A DNA stretch of 64,000 nucleotides from Pontibacter beigongshangensis (GCF_014332515.1 NZ_VFSD01000026.1:1-64000), one strand, 5' to 3'; positions 1-8,753 are shown, counted from the stretch's first letter. Made by a program: numbers and translations. The notes: a model not told the origin generated them from the letters alone.

Positions 1-20
1 GTTACAGTAGCTTATCCACA

Positions 21-2465
21 TTAAAACTTAACGCCAAGCGAGAGCAGGAAATTTCGGGTGGCTTGCGGGTAGTAATGGTTGTAGTCGTAACGGCCGGGGT
101 CTCCGGCGTACATTTCGCTCCAGGTGTAGCCGTTGGCTTCGTACTTTTTGTTGAGCAGGTTATTTACCAGCAGCGCCACCTCTACTTCGCGCATAAAGGC
201 CGGGCGTAGCGTGTAGCGCAGGCGCAGGTCCAGCACCTGGTAGGCGGCTATGCTGCGATCGTCGCTGGAGGTATTGTCGAGGTACTGCTTGCCTACCGTC
301 TTGTAGAGCAGGGCCGCCTTCAGGCCACGCACCGGCTGCACCTCTATGGAATGGGCAGAAATAACGGCCGGTGAGAAGGAAATATCCGTCTCCTCGTACT
401 CATTTTCCACCATGCCTTCTACATTATAATCTTCGTCGTAAATATAAACTGTTTCGATGTAGTTTTGGATCTTGTTGCGGCTCAGGGTCAGGTTGCTGCG
501 GAACTCAACAAAATCGTTCACACTAAAGGCACCAGCCAGCTCTATACCTGCTCTGTAGCTGTCTTTGATGTTTGTTCTGAGGCCGTTGCCCACATCATTG
601 AGCTGCCCCGTCAGCACCAGTTGGTTCTGGTAATCCATGTAAAACAGGTTGGCATCGAGGGAGTAGCGGTAAGCCGGCGCATTGGCATCTGTGCCACCTG
701 TGGCACCACGCAGGCGGTAGCCAGTCTCCAGGTTCACCATACGCTCCGCCTGTGGCCTGGTTCCCCGCTCCCTGTCTACCTCCGACTGGTCTGTGAAATC
801 GCTGCGCACTGGTTCTCGGTTACCTACTGCAAGCGAGGTATAGAACGTCTGGTTGTCGGTGAGCGCATAGGTTACACCCGCCTTCGGGTTGAAGAAAGCA
901 AAATTTGCCTCCTGGGTCACGTCGCGCCTGTCGTCGTCGAGGCCATCTATGCTGTAGCCGATGGTGCGGTACTGCAGGTCGCCGAACAGCCCGAACCGCT
1001 GGCTCAGCTGGTAAGTGGTTTTGGCGAAGATGTTAAAGTCTGTCTTGGTTGCGTTGTTGTCGTAATACCGGTGCCGGATGCTGCTCGTGGAGGCAAATTT
1101 TGCCCAAATTACTTCGCCAAAGTGGTCGCCATGGTATTTGTTCAGGCCTCCGCCAACGGTTGTTACCAGCCTGCTGTCGGTAGAGTAGTAGTTGAGGGCA
1201 TAGGTAGCCCCATAGAAATAGTTATCGAGCCATTTGCGCTGAATCAGGTCTGAGCGGGTAATGGTGGTATCGCCAATCACGACTGGCGCAATGTTGTAGC
1301 TCGAGAAGCGTCGGTTGGCGCGGTATTGCTCGTAGTAGCCTCTGCCTCTGGTGAAGTGCAAGGCCCCGCCAAAATCGAAGTTGCCGCCCAGCGTTTTGGA
1401 GTAGTGCAGCTGGTAGTGGTCCTGCTGGTAGTTGTCGGTCTCGTTTTCGTAGGTAAGGGAGTTGTAGGTGCGGTTGGTGGCCAGCATCTCCTGCGGCACG
1501 CCGTTCCAGGCCTGGTAAGTCTGCTCCACACCCGAGAAGGTCACAAATTTCAGGGTGCTGGTTTTGCCATGGTAACCGGCTGCCAGGTAATAAGATTTCA
1601 GGTCGGAGAAGGCCCGGTCTACGTAACCATCCGAAGAGATCTTGGAGAGACGGGCATCTACGGTGAACTTGTTGTTGAGGAGGCCGGAGCCAAACGAAAG
1701 GCTATGACGCCATGTGTTATAGGAGCCGTAAGTGTTGAGTGCCTCGGCATACGCTTTTCTTCTTAGCCCCAGCGTACTCATGTTAATACTGGCCCCAAAA
1801 GCTGCCGCTCCGTTGGTAGATGTTCCCACCCCCCGCTGCACCTGCACATCCTGCACAGAGCTTCCCAGATCGGGCATATTCACAAAGAAGGCCCCATGGC
1901 TCTCGGCATCGTTAATCGGGATGCCATTCACGGTAACGTTGATGCGGGTAATGTCGGAACCCCGAATGCGGATGCCGGTGTAGCCCACGCCAGCGCCGGC
2001 ATCTGAGTTAACGACTACCGACGGGGTCTGGTCGAGCAGGTAAGGCAGGTCCTGCCCGAAATTGCGCTCGGCAATCTCCTCTTTGCTTACGTTGGTGTAG
2101 GTGGTGCCTGTTTTTTCGGTAGCCCTGGTGGCGGTCACCACTACTTCGGAGGTTCGCACGCTCTTCGGGTTTAATTGTACGTCCAGCCGGTGGTTTGCCG
2201 TTAGCCTTACCTGCCGTTCCAGCGGTTCAAACCCCAGAAAGCTGATCACAACCGTGTAGGTGGCCCCTGACGGAAGGTTGGCGAACTCGTAATAGCCATT
2301 TTGGTCGGTGGCGGCGGCGGTGTTTGCGGCGCCTTTAAGCAGGATGGTGGCTCCGGGCAAGGCTTCGCCCTGCACAGCGTTGGCTACGTGCCCGCTCAGC
2401 TTAAACTGGGCAAGCAACTGCGATGGCAATAGAACTACTGCCAAGGCAACAAGAAGGTACTTCAT
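21..2465 (-). CDS. TonB-dependent outer-membrane receptor, probably for thiamine
   Basis: Outer-membrane importer energised by TonB. The 814-residue product has a signal peptide (1-19, ending LLAQ), a carboxypeptidase-regulatory-like beta-sandwich domain (about 22-98), a TonB-box-like stretch SEVVVTATRA near 106-115, a plug domain (about 118-225) and a long beta-barrel ending in the classic terminal phenylalanine (LGVKF). The family is clear from these features. The substrate is inferred from the TPP riboswitch in its leader: in Bacteroidota, TPP-controlled receptors accompany PnuT-type thiamine uptake, and a PnuC/PnuT homologue lies 3 kb upstream. The gene reads leftward and stops 20 bases from the window edge, so co-transcribed partners could lie outside. 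The ATG at 2463-2465 directly precedes the signal peptide. Confidence 0.9.
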   Translation of the reverse strand: MKYLLVALAVVLLPSQLLAQFKLSGHVANAVQGEALPGATILLKGAANTAAATDQNGYYEFANLPSGATYTVVISFLGFEPLERQVRLTANHRLDVQLNPKSVRTSEVVVTATRATEKTGTTYTNVSKEEIAERNFGQDLPYLLDQTPSVVVNSDAGAGVGYTGIRIRGSDITRINVTVNGIPINDAESHGAFFVNMPDLGSSVQDVQVQRGVGTSTNGAAAFGASINMSTLGLRRKAYAEALNTYGSYNTWRHSLSFGSGLLNNKFTVDARLSKISSDGYVDRAFSDLKSYYLAAGYHGKTSTLKFVTFSGVEQTYQAWNGVPQEMLATNRTYNSLTYENETDNYQQDHYQLHYSKTLGGNFDFGGALHFTRGRGYYEQYRANRRFSSYNIAPVVIGDTTITRSDLIQRKWLDNYFYGATYALNYYSTDSRLVTTVGGGLNKYHGDHFGEVIWAKFASTSSIRHRYYDNNATKTDFNIFAKTTYQLSQRFGLFGDLQYRTIGYSIDGLDDDRRDVTQEANFAFFNPKAGVTYALTDNQTFYTSLAVGNREPVRSDFTDQSEVDRERGTRPQAERMVNLETGYRLRGATGGTDANAPAYRYSLDANLFYMDYQNQLVLTGQLNDVGNGLRTNIKDSYRAGIELAGAFSVNDFVEFRSNLTLSRNKIQNYIETVYIYDEDYNVEGMVENEYEETDISFSPAVISAHSIEVQPVRGLKAALLYKTVGKQYLDNTSSDDRSIAAYQVLDLRLRYTLRPAFMREVEVALLVNNLLNKKYEANGYTWSEMYAGDPGRYDYNHYYPQATRNFLLSLGVKF

Positions 2466-2537
2466 TTTAAGAATGGTAGAAATAGGTAAAACATCAGGTT
2501 GGCCAGGGGTTAGCCACCTACTCTTTAGTTTTCCTCC

Positions 2538-2618
2538 GTTTTCCCTTCGCCGGCATTACCCGGATCAGGTTCAATGGGTATGATCTCAGCCCGTAAACTA
2601 TAAGGCACCCCTAAACTG
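2538..2618 (-). promoter_or_regulatory. TPP (thiamine pyrophosphate) riboswitch
   Basis: Read on the minus strand, the leader contains the signature elements of a THI box in order: GGGGTGCC, CTGAGAT, ACCC, TTGAACCTGATC, GGGTAATGCCGGCG, then AAGGG. These match the conserved P2/P3 and P4/P5 strands of TPP riboswitches. It lies between a consensus promoter (2622-2652) and the receptor start at 2465, so it should repress the receptor when thiamine pyrophosphate is plentiful. I do not see an obvious terminator stem after it, so control of translation is as likely as control of transcription. Confidence 0.95.
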
Positions 2619-2621
2619 CCA

Positions 2622-2652
2622 CAAAGGTACGTCCTTATTTCGGGTAAAGCAA
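2622..2652 (-). promoter_or_regulatory. Bacteroidota-type promoter for the riboswitch leader
   Basis: On the minus strand there is TTG (2652-2650), 20 bases, then TACCTTTG (2629-2622). This is the Bacteroidota TTG-N19/20-TAnnTTTG pattern. It would start transcription a few bases before the riboswitch. Confidence 0.7.
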
Positions 2653-2850
2653 AGCCCCCCCTTCCTATAATAAGTGGAAGTATAACTATAGCAAGGGGAC
2701 AACAGCTATATTTTTTAAGTAAAGATAAAAACCACTTAGCCCTAAAGTACGTTCTTAATCAATAAACAGGCACACAAACCGGAGCGCTCTAATCAGGTGG
2801 TGCAGAAGCGGTTTGTTTGCGATTTTTTTATTTTCTTAAGTTGAAACGTG

Positions 2851-3099
2851 ATGATGATCAGTCTGCTTTATACCTTTGCCTTGTTGTCGATACTGGCATA
2901 TTATGCGTTCTCGCCACATAAGAAATTTGACACGCCACCATCTCCGGACAATGATGATGATGGAGGTGAGCCAATTGGCGATGACCTTCCCGACTTGGAC
3001 CTCCCACCAGGCATATCATTACCTATAAATGATTTTGAACCTGAATATGACCTTCGAAGAATCAAGGTTCCTAAGTTTCCGGAGCCTTCTTTGCAATGA
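2851..3099 (+). CDS. small acidic membrane-anchored protein, unknown function
   Basis: An 82-residue product. The N-terminus is one hydrophobic helix (about residues 3-19, ISLLYTFALLSILAYYAF), followed by a short basic stretch and then a highly acidic, proline-rich tail containing DNDDDGGEP and DLPDLDLPPG. This suggests a single-pass membrane protein with a disordered acidic domain. Starts are possible at GTG 2848, ATG 2851 or ATG 2854; I chose the first ATG. An intrinsic terminator follows 12 bases after the stop, which supports it being a real transcribed gene. I do not recognise a characterised family. Confidence 0.6.
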   Translation: MMISLLYTFALLSILAYYAFSPHKKFDTPPSPDNDDDGGEPIGDDLPDLDLPPGISLPINDFEPEYDLRRIKVPKFPEPSLQ

Positions 3100-3110
3100 C
3101 TACAAACTTA

Positions 3111-3143
3111 AAAACCCGGCTGATGACCTCAACCGGGTTTTTT
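3111..3143 (+). terminator. intrinsic terminator
   Basis: Stem AAACCCGG (3112-3119) pairs with CCGGGTTT (3133-3140) and is followed by a T run. It ends the small acidic-protein gene. Confidence 0.8.
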
Positions 3144-3160
3144 ATTGAACCTTTGTTTCA

Positions 3161-3192
3161 AATTATTCTAATCAAAACAGCCCTCCAGAGGG
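3161..3192 (+). repeat. F1 intergenic repeat, copy 1
   Basis: AATTATTCTAATC, AAAACAG, CCCTCCAGAGGG: both dyads (ATTA-TTC-TAAT and CCTC-CA-GAGG) are intact and the TGCTGC tail is missing. It lies between convergent genes. Confidence 0.85.
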
Positions 3193-3218
3193 TTTAAGCG
3201 CTGGAAAGCCCTGGCCTG

Positions 3219-4094
3219 TTACAGCACCTCTATGCCGAAGGTTCTTTCGAATACCAGTTTGGGGCCCAGGTACTGCATGCCTTCTTTTTCGTCCAGCTTG
3301 CCGGTGTCGCCTTCGGTGCTCGTAATGCCGCACCAGGGCTCTATGCACACAAAAGGCGCCGCATTGGCTTTTGCCCAGATGAGCAGGTACGGAAACCCCT
3401 CGAAGGTAAGCTCGATACGGAGCGGGTTTTTATGGCTGGCCAGCTGCACCTTACTTGATTTTGGACTTTTAAAGATTACGGCATCCTCCTGAAACAGGTC
3501 GTGGTGCAGGGGCAGCACGCGCTCCTGCTCCAGCACCCGCCTGGTGTCGCCGGTGAGCAGGCCGCGCTCGTTCTGGAGGTAGCGGCTCAGGGTCTCTTCC
3601 TGCTCAAACTCGATGAAGTAATCGGTGTACTGCTCCTGCGGGTACAGGGGCACGTTAAAGCCGGTATGGCCGCCCACGGAAAAATATAACCCCTCGCTGT
3701 CGTCGTTGCGGACCAGGTAGGTAGTGTCGAGTTTGCTGCCGCTGAGTTTGTAGGCCACCAGCAGGGTGAACTTAAACGGGTATTGCGCCAGCGTTTCTTC
3801 GTCCTGCTTCAATTGGAACACCAGTTTGTCTTCGTGCTCCTCCACCAGCTCAAACTCCTTGTGCCGGGCAAATCCGTGGCGCTTTAGCTGGTAGGTCTGG
3901 CCGTTTACCTCGTACTGGTCGCCAGGCACTGAGCCCACAATCGGGAAAAGGTTGGGAGCACGGCCGGGCCAGATGGCGGGGTCGCCCTGCCAGATCAGCT
4001 CCAGCTGCTCGTCGAGCTTTATGAAATGGCTGAGTTCAGCGCCTTTGCTCTCGACGCCGATTCTGTAATGGTCATTTTGAAGATAGTGTAGCAT
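3219..4094 (-). CDS. aldose 1-epimerase family protein (LacX/YeaD-like)
   Basis: A 291-residue cytoplasmic protein with no signal peptide, of the galactose mutarotase-like beta-sandwich superfamily. Landmarks are NLFPIVG (48-54), RHGFAR with His73, GGHTGF with His143, and CIEPWCG with Glu252. The two histidines and the glutamate sit where this superfamily keeps its sugar-binding and catalytic residues. It most resembles the LacX/YeaD-type branch, whose sugar substrates are poorly defined. Its start lies 13 bases after the stop of the NadR-like kinase gene, so the two are probably co-transcribed, although no functional link is obvious. Confidence 0.85.
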   Translation of the reverse strand: MLHYLQNDHYRIGVESKGAELSHFIKLDEQLELIWQGDPAIWPGRAPNLFPIVGSVPGDQYEVNGQTYQLKRHGFARHKEFELVEEHEDKLVFQLKQDEETLAQYPFKFTLLVAYKLSGSKLDTTYLVRNDDSEGLYFSVGGHTGFNVPLYPQEQYTDYFIEFEQEETLSRYLQNERGLLTGDTRRVLEQERVLPLHHDLFQEDAVIFKSPKSSKVQLASHKNPLRIELTFEGFPYLLIWAKANAAPFVCIEPWCGITSTEGDTGKLDEKEGMQYLGPKLVFERTFGIEVL

Positions 4095-4107
4095 AAGGCA
4101 CCAAGTG

Positions 4108-4629
4108 TTAGTTATGTTCTTTTAGTATAGCATCTATGTGTGGCAGGGCCATCCGGAAACGGTCTTCCTGCAGGCCCGAAATTTCTACAAAAGGCGCCTG
4201 CAGGCGCTGCAGCTCCTTTTTGTACAGGTCGTAGAAGTACTGCCGCAGGTGCGGGTGCTCGCGCTGCGGATCCGGCTCCCAGGGCAGATCAACGCCCATA
4301 AGCAAGTAAAGGTTGTAGGGCTGCTGCTCCAGTTTCTCCAGAATCCAGGCGGGGCAGTGGCCAAAGGCGTTTTCGCTCCAGATTTTCAGCACCAACAGGT
4401 CGGTATCGGCAAAGAGCAGGGTGTTGGCTTTTTGCGCCAGCTCCGCCTCCTGCCGCAGCTGCCCCCTGGCAATGGCTTCTATATCGGCCAGGGTATAAGG
4501 CCTGCTCAGGTTGCTGAGGTAGCTGCGGGCATACTCCGGCACCCAGACCGTTTGGTAATGCTGCGCCAGCTTTTCGGAGATGGTAGACTTGCCGGTAGAC
4601 TCAGGGCCGGTAACTGAAATTTTGAGCAT
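4108..4629 (-). CDS. NadR-like P-loop kinase (ribosylnicotinamide or vitamin kinase)
   Basis: A small P-loop kinase of the NadR C-terminal-domain type (AAA_28). A Walker A motif GPESTGKST sits at residues 8-16, right at the N-terminus, and FADTDLLVLKIW further on matches the family's second conserved block. NadR-type domains phosphorylate nicotinamide riboside after PnuC import; paired with PnuT, relatives may act in thiamine salvage. I placed the start at ATG 4629 (173 residues), because the in-frame extension to 4722 adds a stretch that is not part of the fold. A PnuC/PnuT homologue lies 0.9 kb upstream on the same strand, which supports trapping of an imported vitamin. Whether the substrate is nicotinamide riboside or a thiamine compound cannot be settled from sequence. 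Confidence 0.8.
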   Translation of the reverse strand: MLKISVTGPESTGKSTISEKLAQHYQTVWVPEYARSYLSNLSRPYTLADIEAIARGQLRQEAELAQKANTLLFADTDLLVLKIWSENAFGHCPAWILEKLEQQPYNLYLLMGVDLPWEPDPQREHPHLRQYFYDLYKKELQRLQAPFVEISGLQEDRFRMALPHIDAILKEHN

Positions 4630-4851
4630 GCCGTGGCAAAAGTAATGGGAAAAAGTGAAAGGAATACCAGGTAAAGATAGGCAAAGTTCTGCCACCACGA
4701 TGCTCCATACGGGGTTAAACATCAGGAAGAGAAGAAGAAGCAGCGGGGTATCCTGAAAGTTCCTCTACATAAATGAGGCAACAAACTGTAAAACTGCTGT
4801 TTATGATTCTTCGGATTGGGATTTTCTTCTCGTGTATTGGCCTGATAGCCT

Positions 4852-4892
4852 TCTAAAAAAAGAGCTGTAAGTCCGTCTCAGACTTACAGCTC
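4852..4892 (-). terminator. strong intrinsic terminator (minus strand)
   Basis: GAGCTGTAAGTC (4862-4873) pairs perfectly with GACTTACAGCTC (4881-4892). On the minus strand it is followed by a run of seven T (the A run at 4855-4861). It lies 24 bases past the stop of the small gene at 4916-5101 and isolates that gene from the kinase gene. Confidence 0.85.
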
Positions 4893-4915
4893 CTGCATCA
4901 ATTTGTAAGTAAAAA

Positions 4916-5101
4916 TCAATTTTCGGAAAAACTGTATCCATAGAAATTATAAACATTCAACTCTTTTGGCCTTTTGTCGCCATACTGCCTAAAATACACT
5001 CGCTTTGGGCTTTCGTCGGGCGATTCATAGCCCCATTTCAGCCGATTCACATACTTCAACTCTTCGGGTAATACTAACTTCCGCTGCTTCATTTTTTGCA
5101 T
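4916..5101 (-). CDS. small basic/aromatic protein, unknown
   Basis: A 61-residue product starting at ATG 5101 (a GTG at 5116 would add five residues). It is rich in Lys/Arg and Tyr, with KYVNRLKWGYESPDES and a C-terminus NVYNFYGYSFSEN. There is no signal peptide or membrane helix. I do not recognise a family. The dedicated strong terminator just downstream suggests that a transcript really ends here, either an mRNA for this small protein or a small RNA. Confidence 0.45.
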   Translation of the reverse strand: MQKMKQRKLVLPEELKYVNRLKWGYESPDESPKRVYFRQYGDKRPKELNVYNFYGYSFSEN

Positions 5102-5472
5102 GTTTAGGGGTTCCACAAGTTGTAACGCGAGTTCTCAAACAATTATTCTCTGTTGAGCCTATACCACATGTACGTAAGCTGCCCCTCTATGGATTGCCTT
5201 TCCTGAATATAATAAATTCTGGTTTCCGGAAAGTGCCTCCTGCCTCCTGCTATCGCTGCACACCTCTCAGAAACTTGTTTTCAGGCGGCTGAGGTGGCTT
5301 ATGCAGGAACTGGACAGGCTTTACAAACAATATAACTACTTAAAGATAAGAAACATACCCGCAGTTGGGCCGCTTTTGCCAGGTTCAGCAGTTCGGCTTA
5401 CCCAGGGGCAGCTATTCGCGATGTAGGCCCACACCAGAGATCTGCCAGAAAGGTAGCCCCAGGCACGTTTGT
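5102..5472. other. intergenic stretch without a recognised gene
   Basis: About 370 bases between the pnuC-like gene and the small gene. I see no convincing reading frame, repeat of the F1 family, or terminator. A GCGAGTT fragment near 5127 resembles the palindromes at 19.1-19.4 kb but is too short to assign. Confidence 0.4.
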
Positions 5473-6165
5473 TCAGGTCCGGGCAATGGCTGCCGCCGGC
5501 TCTAGGGCCTTCCTTTTCCAGGCGGCCAGTCCGGCAAAAGCCATGAGCAGCAGCACGATAAAGAACACCGACGTAAACACCAGGCCCTTCACGAAATAAA
5601 GCGGCACCGAGGCCACGTTGGTGCCTATCCACCAGTACCAACTCTCTACCTTCTTCCGGGCCATGAGCCACATGCCGGTATAGGCCGTGGCACTGGCAAG
5701 GGCATCGGCCCACGGAATAACGCCCGGATAAAAGGCATCGCGCAGGTATACCAGGCAGAAATAGATGAGCCCGTAGAGCAAGCCGAAAAAGCCCAGTTGC
5801 TGCAGCAGCTGCTTTTTAGAGGAGAAGGTGATATGCAGCACAGGCGCATCGGCCTGGTCTTTTCTGGCCCACAGCGCCCAGCCGTAAAGGCTCAGGATGG
5901 AGTAGTAGATATTGACGCTGGCCTCCCCAATAAGATCGAACTTAAAGCTCAGGTACACATAAATACTGGTGCTCACCAGCCCTACCGGAAACACCAGGAT
6001 ATTCTCCTTTTTAGAATACCACACACTGGCAATACCTGCCACCACGGCTATATACTCCAGCAGGGTGGTTTGGCGCATGCCCGCTACGAACTGCTGCCAG
6101 ACCTGCGCAAAACTTGCAGGCTCAGGGGCAGCGGCCGTCAAAAGAGAAAAGATTGAAAAATCCAT
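5473..6165 (-). CDS. PnuC/PnuT-family vitamin transporter
   Basis: A 230-residue inner-membrane protein with six to seven hydrophobic helices. PnuC-family signatures are NILVFPVGLVSTSIYVYL (about 54-71), SILSLYGWALW and, near the C-terminus, WYWWIGTNVASVPLYF. The family imports nicotinamide riboside (PnuC) or thiamine (PnuT) by facilitated diffusion, the substrate then being trapped by phosphorylation. A NadR-like kinase lies downstream and a TPP-riboswitch TonB receptor 3 kb away, so thiamine and nicotinamide riboside are both plausible. No riboswitch is seen directly ahead of this gene. The ATG at 6165 is used; a TTG three bases upstream is an unlikely start. Confidence 0.85.
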   Translation of the reverse strand: MDFSIFSLLTAAAPEPASFAQVWQQFVAGMRQTTLLEYIAVVAGIASVWYSKKENILVFPVGLVSTSIYVYLSFKFDLIGEASVNIYYSILSLYGWALWARKDQADAPVLHITFSSKKQLLQQLGFFGLLYGLIYFCLVYLRDAFYPGVIPWADALASATAYTGMWLMARKKVESWYWWIGTNVASVPLYFVKGLVFTSVFFIVLLLMAFAGLAAWKRKALEPAAAIART

Positions 6166-6268
6166 CAAATAAATTAAGGACCCGTGAAATTACGATAATC
6201 AGCTGCTAAGTTTGCGAATCCAATTTTAAGTCCCAAAATTACGTTATTCTAACGCAAGCATCACGATC

Positions 6269-6586
6269 ATGAAAGAGATTACTGTACAGGATTTGAAGAC
6301 ACGAATGGCAAACCAGGGGGAGCTGCAGCTGGTGGATGTACGCGAGCCTGTAGAGTTCGGGATATGCAACCTGGGCGGCGACCTGATACCGCTGGGGGAG
6401 CTGCCCAAGCAGATTGGCCGCATCCGCCAGGACGTGCCGGTGGTGATGATCTGCCACCATGGCTTCCGGAGTGCCCAGGCCATTAATTACCTCAGCCAGC
6501 GCTACGGCTACGAAAACCTCCTCAACCTGAAAGGCGGCATCCACGCCTGGGCCACCGAAATAGACCCGGAGATGAATATCTATTAA
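6269..6586 (+). CDS. single-domain rhodanese-like protein
   Basis: A 105-residue cytoplasmic protein that is one complete rhodanese domain. It has VDVREPVEF (22-30), the active-site loop ICHHGFRSA (61-69) with the sulfur-carrying cysteine, and the terminal LKGGIHAWA. Such stand-alone domains move sulfane sulfur or act as a sulfur relay; the acceptor cannot be told. The loop C-H-H-G-F-R-S keeps the cysteine and the Arg-Ser that cradle the persulfide. It stands alone, followed by an F1 repeat and then guaB. Confidence 0.9.
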   Translation: MKEITVQDLKTRMANQGELQLVDVREPVEFGICNLGGDLIPLGELPKQIGRIRQDVPVVMICHHGFRSAQAINYLSQRYGYENLLNLKGGIHAWATEIDPEMNIY

Positions 6587-6631
6587 GTTAAAAAGCTGAA
6601 AGGCCCAGAACTGGTAAGAGGAACAAAAAGC

Positions 6632-6678
6632 AATTATTCCAATGAAAAAGGCCCTCCAGAGCGTTCTGCTGCTGCTCG
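6632..6678 (+). repeat. F1 intergenic repeat, copy 2
   Basis: AATTATTCCAATGAAAAAG, GCCCTCCAGAG, then a TTCTGCTGCTGCTCG tail. Nearly full-length copy between the rhodanese gene and guaB. Confidence 0.9.
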
Positions 6679-6819
6679 CCTTCCTATTGAGCACCATCCG
6701 GAGGCAAACAAATTTCTACTTTTTCAATATTTCACCTGTCTATCTTACGAAAACTCTTTCTATTTTAAAAAGCATTTTGTAGTTTTACGCGGCAAATAAG
6801 GACCCCTAAATTATTTGCC

Positions 6820-8289
6820 ATGATCTCTGATCAGTCTAAAATTCTATTCGAAGCGCTCACCTACGATGACGTGCTTCTGCTCCCGGCTTACTCCGAGGTG
6901 CTCCCCAAAGATACTGACACTTCTACACGCCTGACGCGCAATATCAGGATAAACATTCCGCTTCTTTCGGCCGCTATGGACACGGTAACGGAAGCTGACC
7001 TGGCTATTGCCATGGCGCAGGAAGGCGGCATCGGTTTTATACACAAGAACATGTCTATCAAGAAGCAGGCGGCCCAAGTGCGCAAAGTAAAGCGTTCTGA
7101 GAGCGGCATGATTCTGGACCCGATCACGCTGGAGCAAACCGCCACCCTTGGCGATGCCGTGCGCATCATGATCGAGAACAAGATTGGCGGCATCCCGATT
7201 ATCGACAGCGAAGGAAAGCTGACAGGCATTATCACTAACCGCGACCTGCGCTTCGAAAAAGACCTGACTCAGCCTGTATCGGCCATCATGACCAGAAAAA
7301 ACCTGGTGACAGCCGAAAAAGGAACCGATCTGGCCAAAGCCGAAGTTATTCTGCAGCAATACAAAATCGAAAAGCTGCCGGTAGTGGATGAGCACGGCAA
7401 GCTTGCAGGCCTGATCACCTATAAGGATATCCTGAAAAAGAAGGATCGCCCCTTCGCCTGCAAAGACGAGTTCGGCCGCCTGCGTGTGGGCGCTGCCGTG
7501 GGTGTAACACCAGATGTGATGGACCGCATAAAGGCACTGACCGATGCCGGTGTAGACGTGATCAGCATAGACACGGCCCACGGCCACTCTAAAGGCGTGA
7601 TCGACAAAGTGCGCGAAATTAAAACCAGATTCCCTGACCTGGACCTGATAGCCGGAAACGTAGCCACAGCCGAAGGAGCCAAAGCCCTGGCCGATGCCGG
7701 AGCCGACGCCGTGAAAGTTGGGGTAGGACCGGGCAGTATCTGCACCACCCGCGTAATTGCCGGTATTGGCGTTCCGCAGCTGTCGGCGGTAATGGAAGCT
7801 GCACGAGGCCTTGCCGGAACAGATGTGCCCGTAATTGCAGACGGTGGCATTAAATTCTCGGGCGATGTGGTAAAGGCCCTGGCAGGAGGAGCCAGCTCGA
7901 TTATGATCGGCTCACTGCTGGCTGGCACCGAAGAAGCTCCCGGCGAGATGATTATCTATGAAGGACGCAAGTTTAAGGCTTACCGTGGCATGGGCTCTGT
8001 AGAGGCCATGGAAGAAGGCTCTAAAGACCGCTATTTCCAGAGCAATGAGGTAGACGTGAAAAAGCTGGTGCCGGAAGGCATAGTGGGCCAGGTTCCTTTT
8101 AAGGGAAATGTGGCCGAGGTGCTTTACCAACTGGTAGGCGGCTTAAAAGCAGGCATGGGCTACTGCGGCACGCCAACCATAGAGGCCTTGCAAGAGGCTA
8201 AAATGGTGAGGATCTCCGGAGCAGGCCTTCGCGAAAGCCATCCGCACGACGTGCAGATTATGCGTGAGGCTCCTAACTACAGCCGCTAG
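6820..8289 (+). CDS. guaB: inosine-5'-monophosphate dehydrogenase
   Basis: Oxidises IMP to XMP with NAD, the committed step of guanine nucleotide synthesis. The 489 residues are the normal length. Features in order are the N-terminal barrel start with SAAMDTVTEADLAIAMAQEGG, a CBS-domain pair (about 96-215, including IGGIPIIDSEGKLTGIITNRD), the catalytic loop GPGSICTTR with Cys308, VPVIADGGIKFSGD, and the flap region YRGMGSVEAM. It is preceded by an F1 repeat and followed by a long gene-free stretch, so it is probably monocistronic. Confidence 0.98.
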   Translation: MISDQSKILFEALTYDDVLLLPAYSEVLPKDTDTSTRLTRNIRINIPLLSAAMDTVTEADLAIAMAQEGGIGFIHKNMSIKKQAAQVRKVKRSESGMILDPITLEQTATLGDAVRIMIENKIGGIPIIDSEGKLTGIITNRDLRFEKDLTQPVSAIMTRKNLVTAEKGTDLAKAEVILQQYKIEKLPVVDEHGKLAGLITYKDILKKKDRPFACKDEFGRLRVGAAVGVTPDVMDRIKALTDAGVDVISIDTAHGHSKGVIDKVREIKTRFPDLDLIAGNVATAEGAKALADAGADAVKVGVGPGSICTTRVIAGIGVPQLSAVMEAARGLAGTDVPVIADGGIKFSGDVVKALAGGASSIMIGSLLAGTEEAPGEMIIYEGRKFKAYRGMGSVEAMEEGSKDRYFQSNEVDVKKLVPEGIVGQVPFKGNVAEVLYQLVGGLKAGMGYCGTPTIEALQEAKMVRISGAGLRESHPHDVQIMREAPNYSR

Positions 8290-8428
8290 GCACAGGTAGC
8301 AGAAGCCTGCAACAGAGCAGGCAGCCTGTCGGCGCTATAGTATGCATAGCCAACTGACTTCTTTTGGCTGGTTTTCTGTTTTGCAGCCACTATTCAGGTA
8401 AGCAGTCACAAATTCTGTCATTCTGTTT

Positions 8429-8490
8429 ACTGCCCGTAACCATCCCGGAAAAGTTGCTCCGTCGGCTTTCCCAGGATGGTAACGGGCAGT
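8429..8490. repeat. 25-bp imperfect inverted repeat (hairpin) downstream of guaB
   Basis: The left arm 8429-8453 begins ACTGCCCGTAACCATCC and the right arm 8466-8490 ends GGATGGTAACGGGCAGT. 22 of 25 positions pair, with a 12-base loop. There is no T run, so it is not a typical terminator. The rest of 8290-8852 shows no convincing gene. Confidence 0.7.
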
Positions 8491-8753
8491 GCCAGGAGGC
8501 GGAAAAAAAAGCCGTGGAAGACACATTCGTAAAACTGTCGTAAGAATTTCAGCAACTCAGGGATCCTGAACAGAAGAAAATGCTGCCAGAAAGGCCATAA
8601 AAGCAGATTCTTCATTCCAGATTTCTACCTGTCCATCTGCCCACTACCCTTAATATAGGGGCTGCTTATAATATAAATTTTGCCCTATATCTAACCTCCT
8701 GCCAAAAAAATACGTTATGCAGGGTGTCAATTTAAAAACTCATCGGGGGCATC

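Noticed and set aside
5336..5713. 125-residue frame overlapping the PnuC gene on the same strand
   Set aside because: It uses another frame through the real transporter gene; the transporter has clear family motifs.
8335..8615. short frames between guaB and the phosphatase gene
   Set aside because: They cross the inverted repeat and lack any coding feature.
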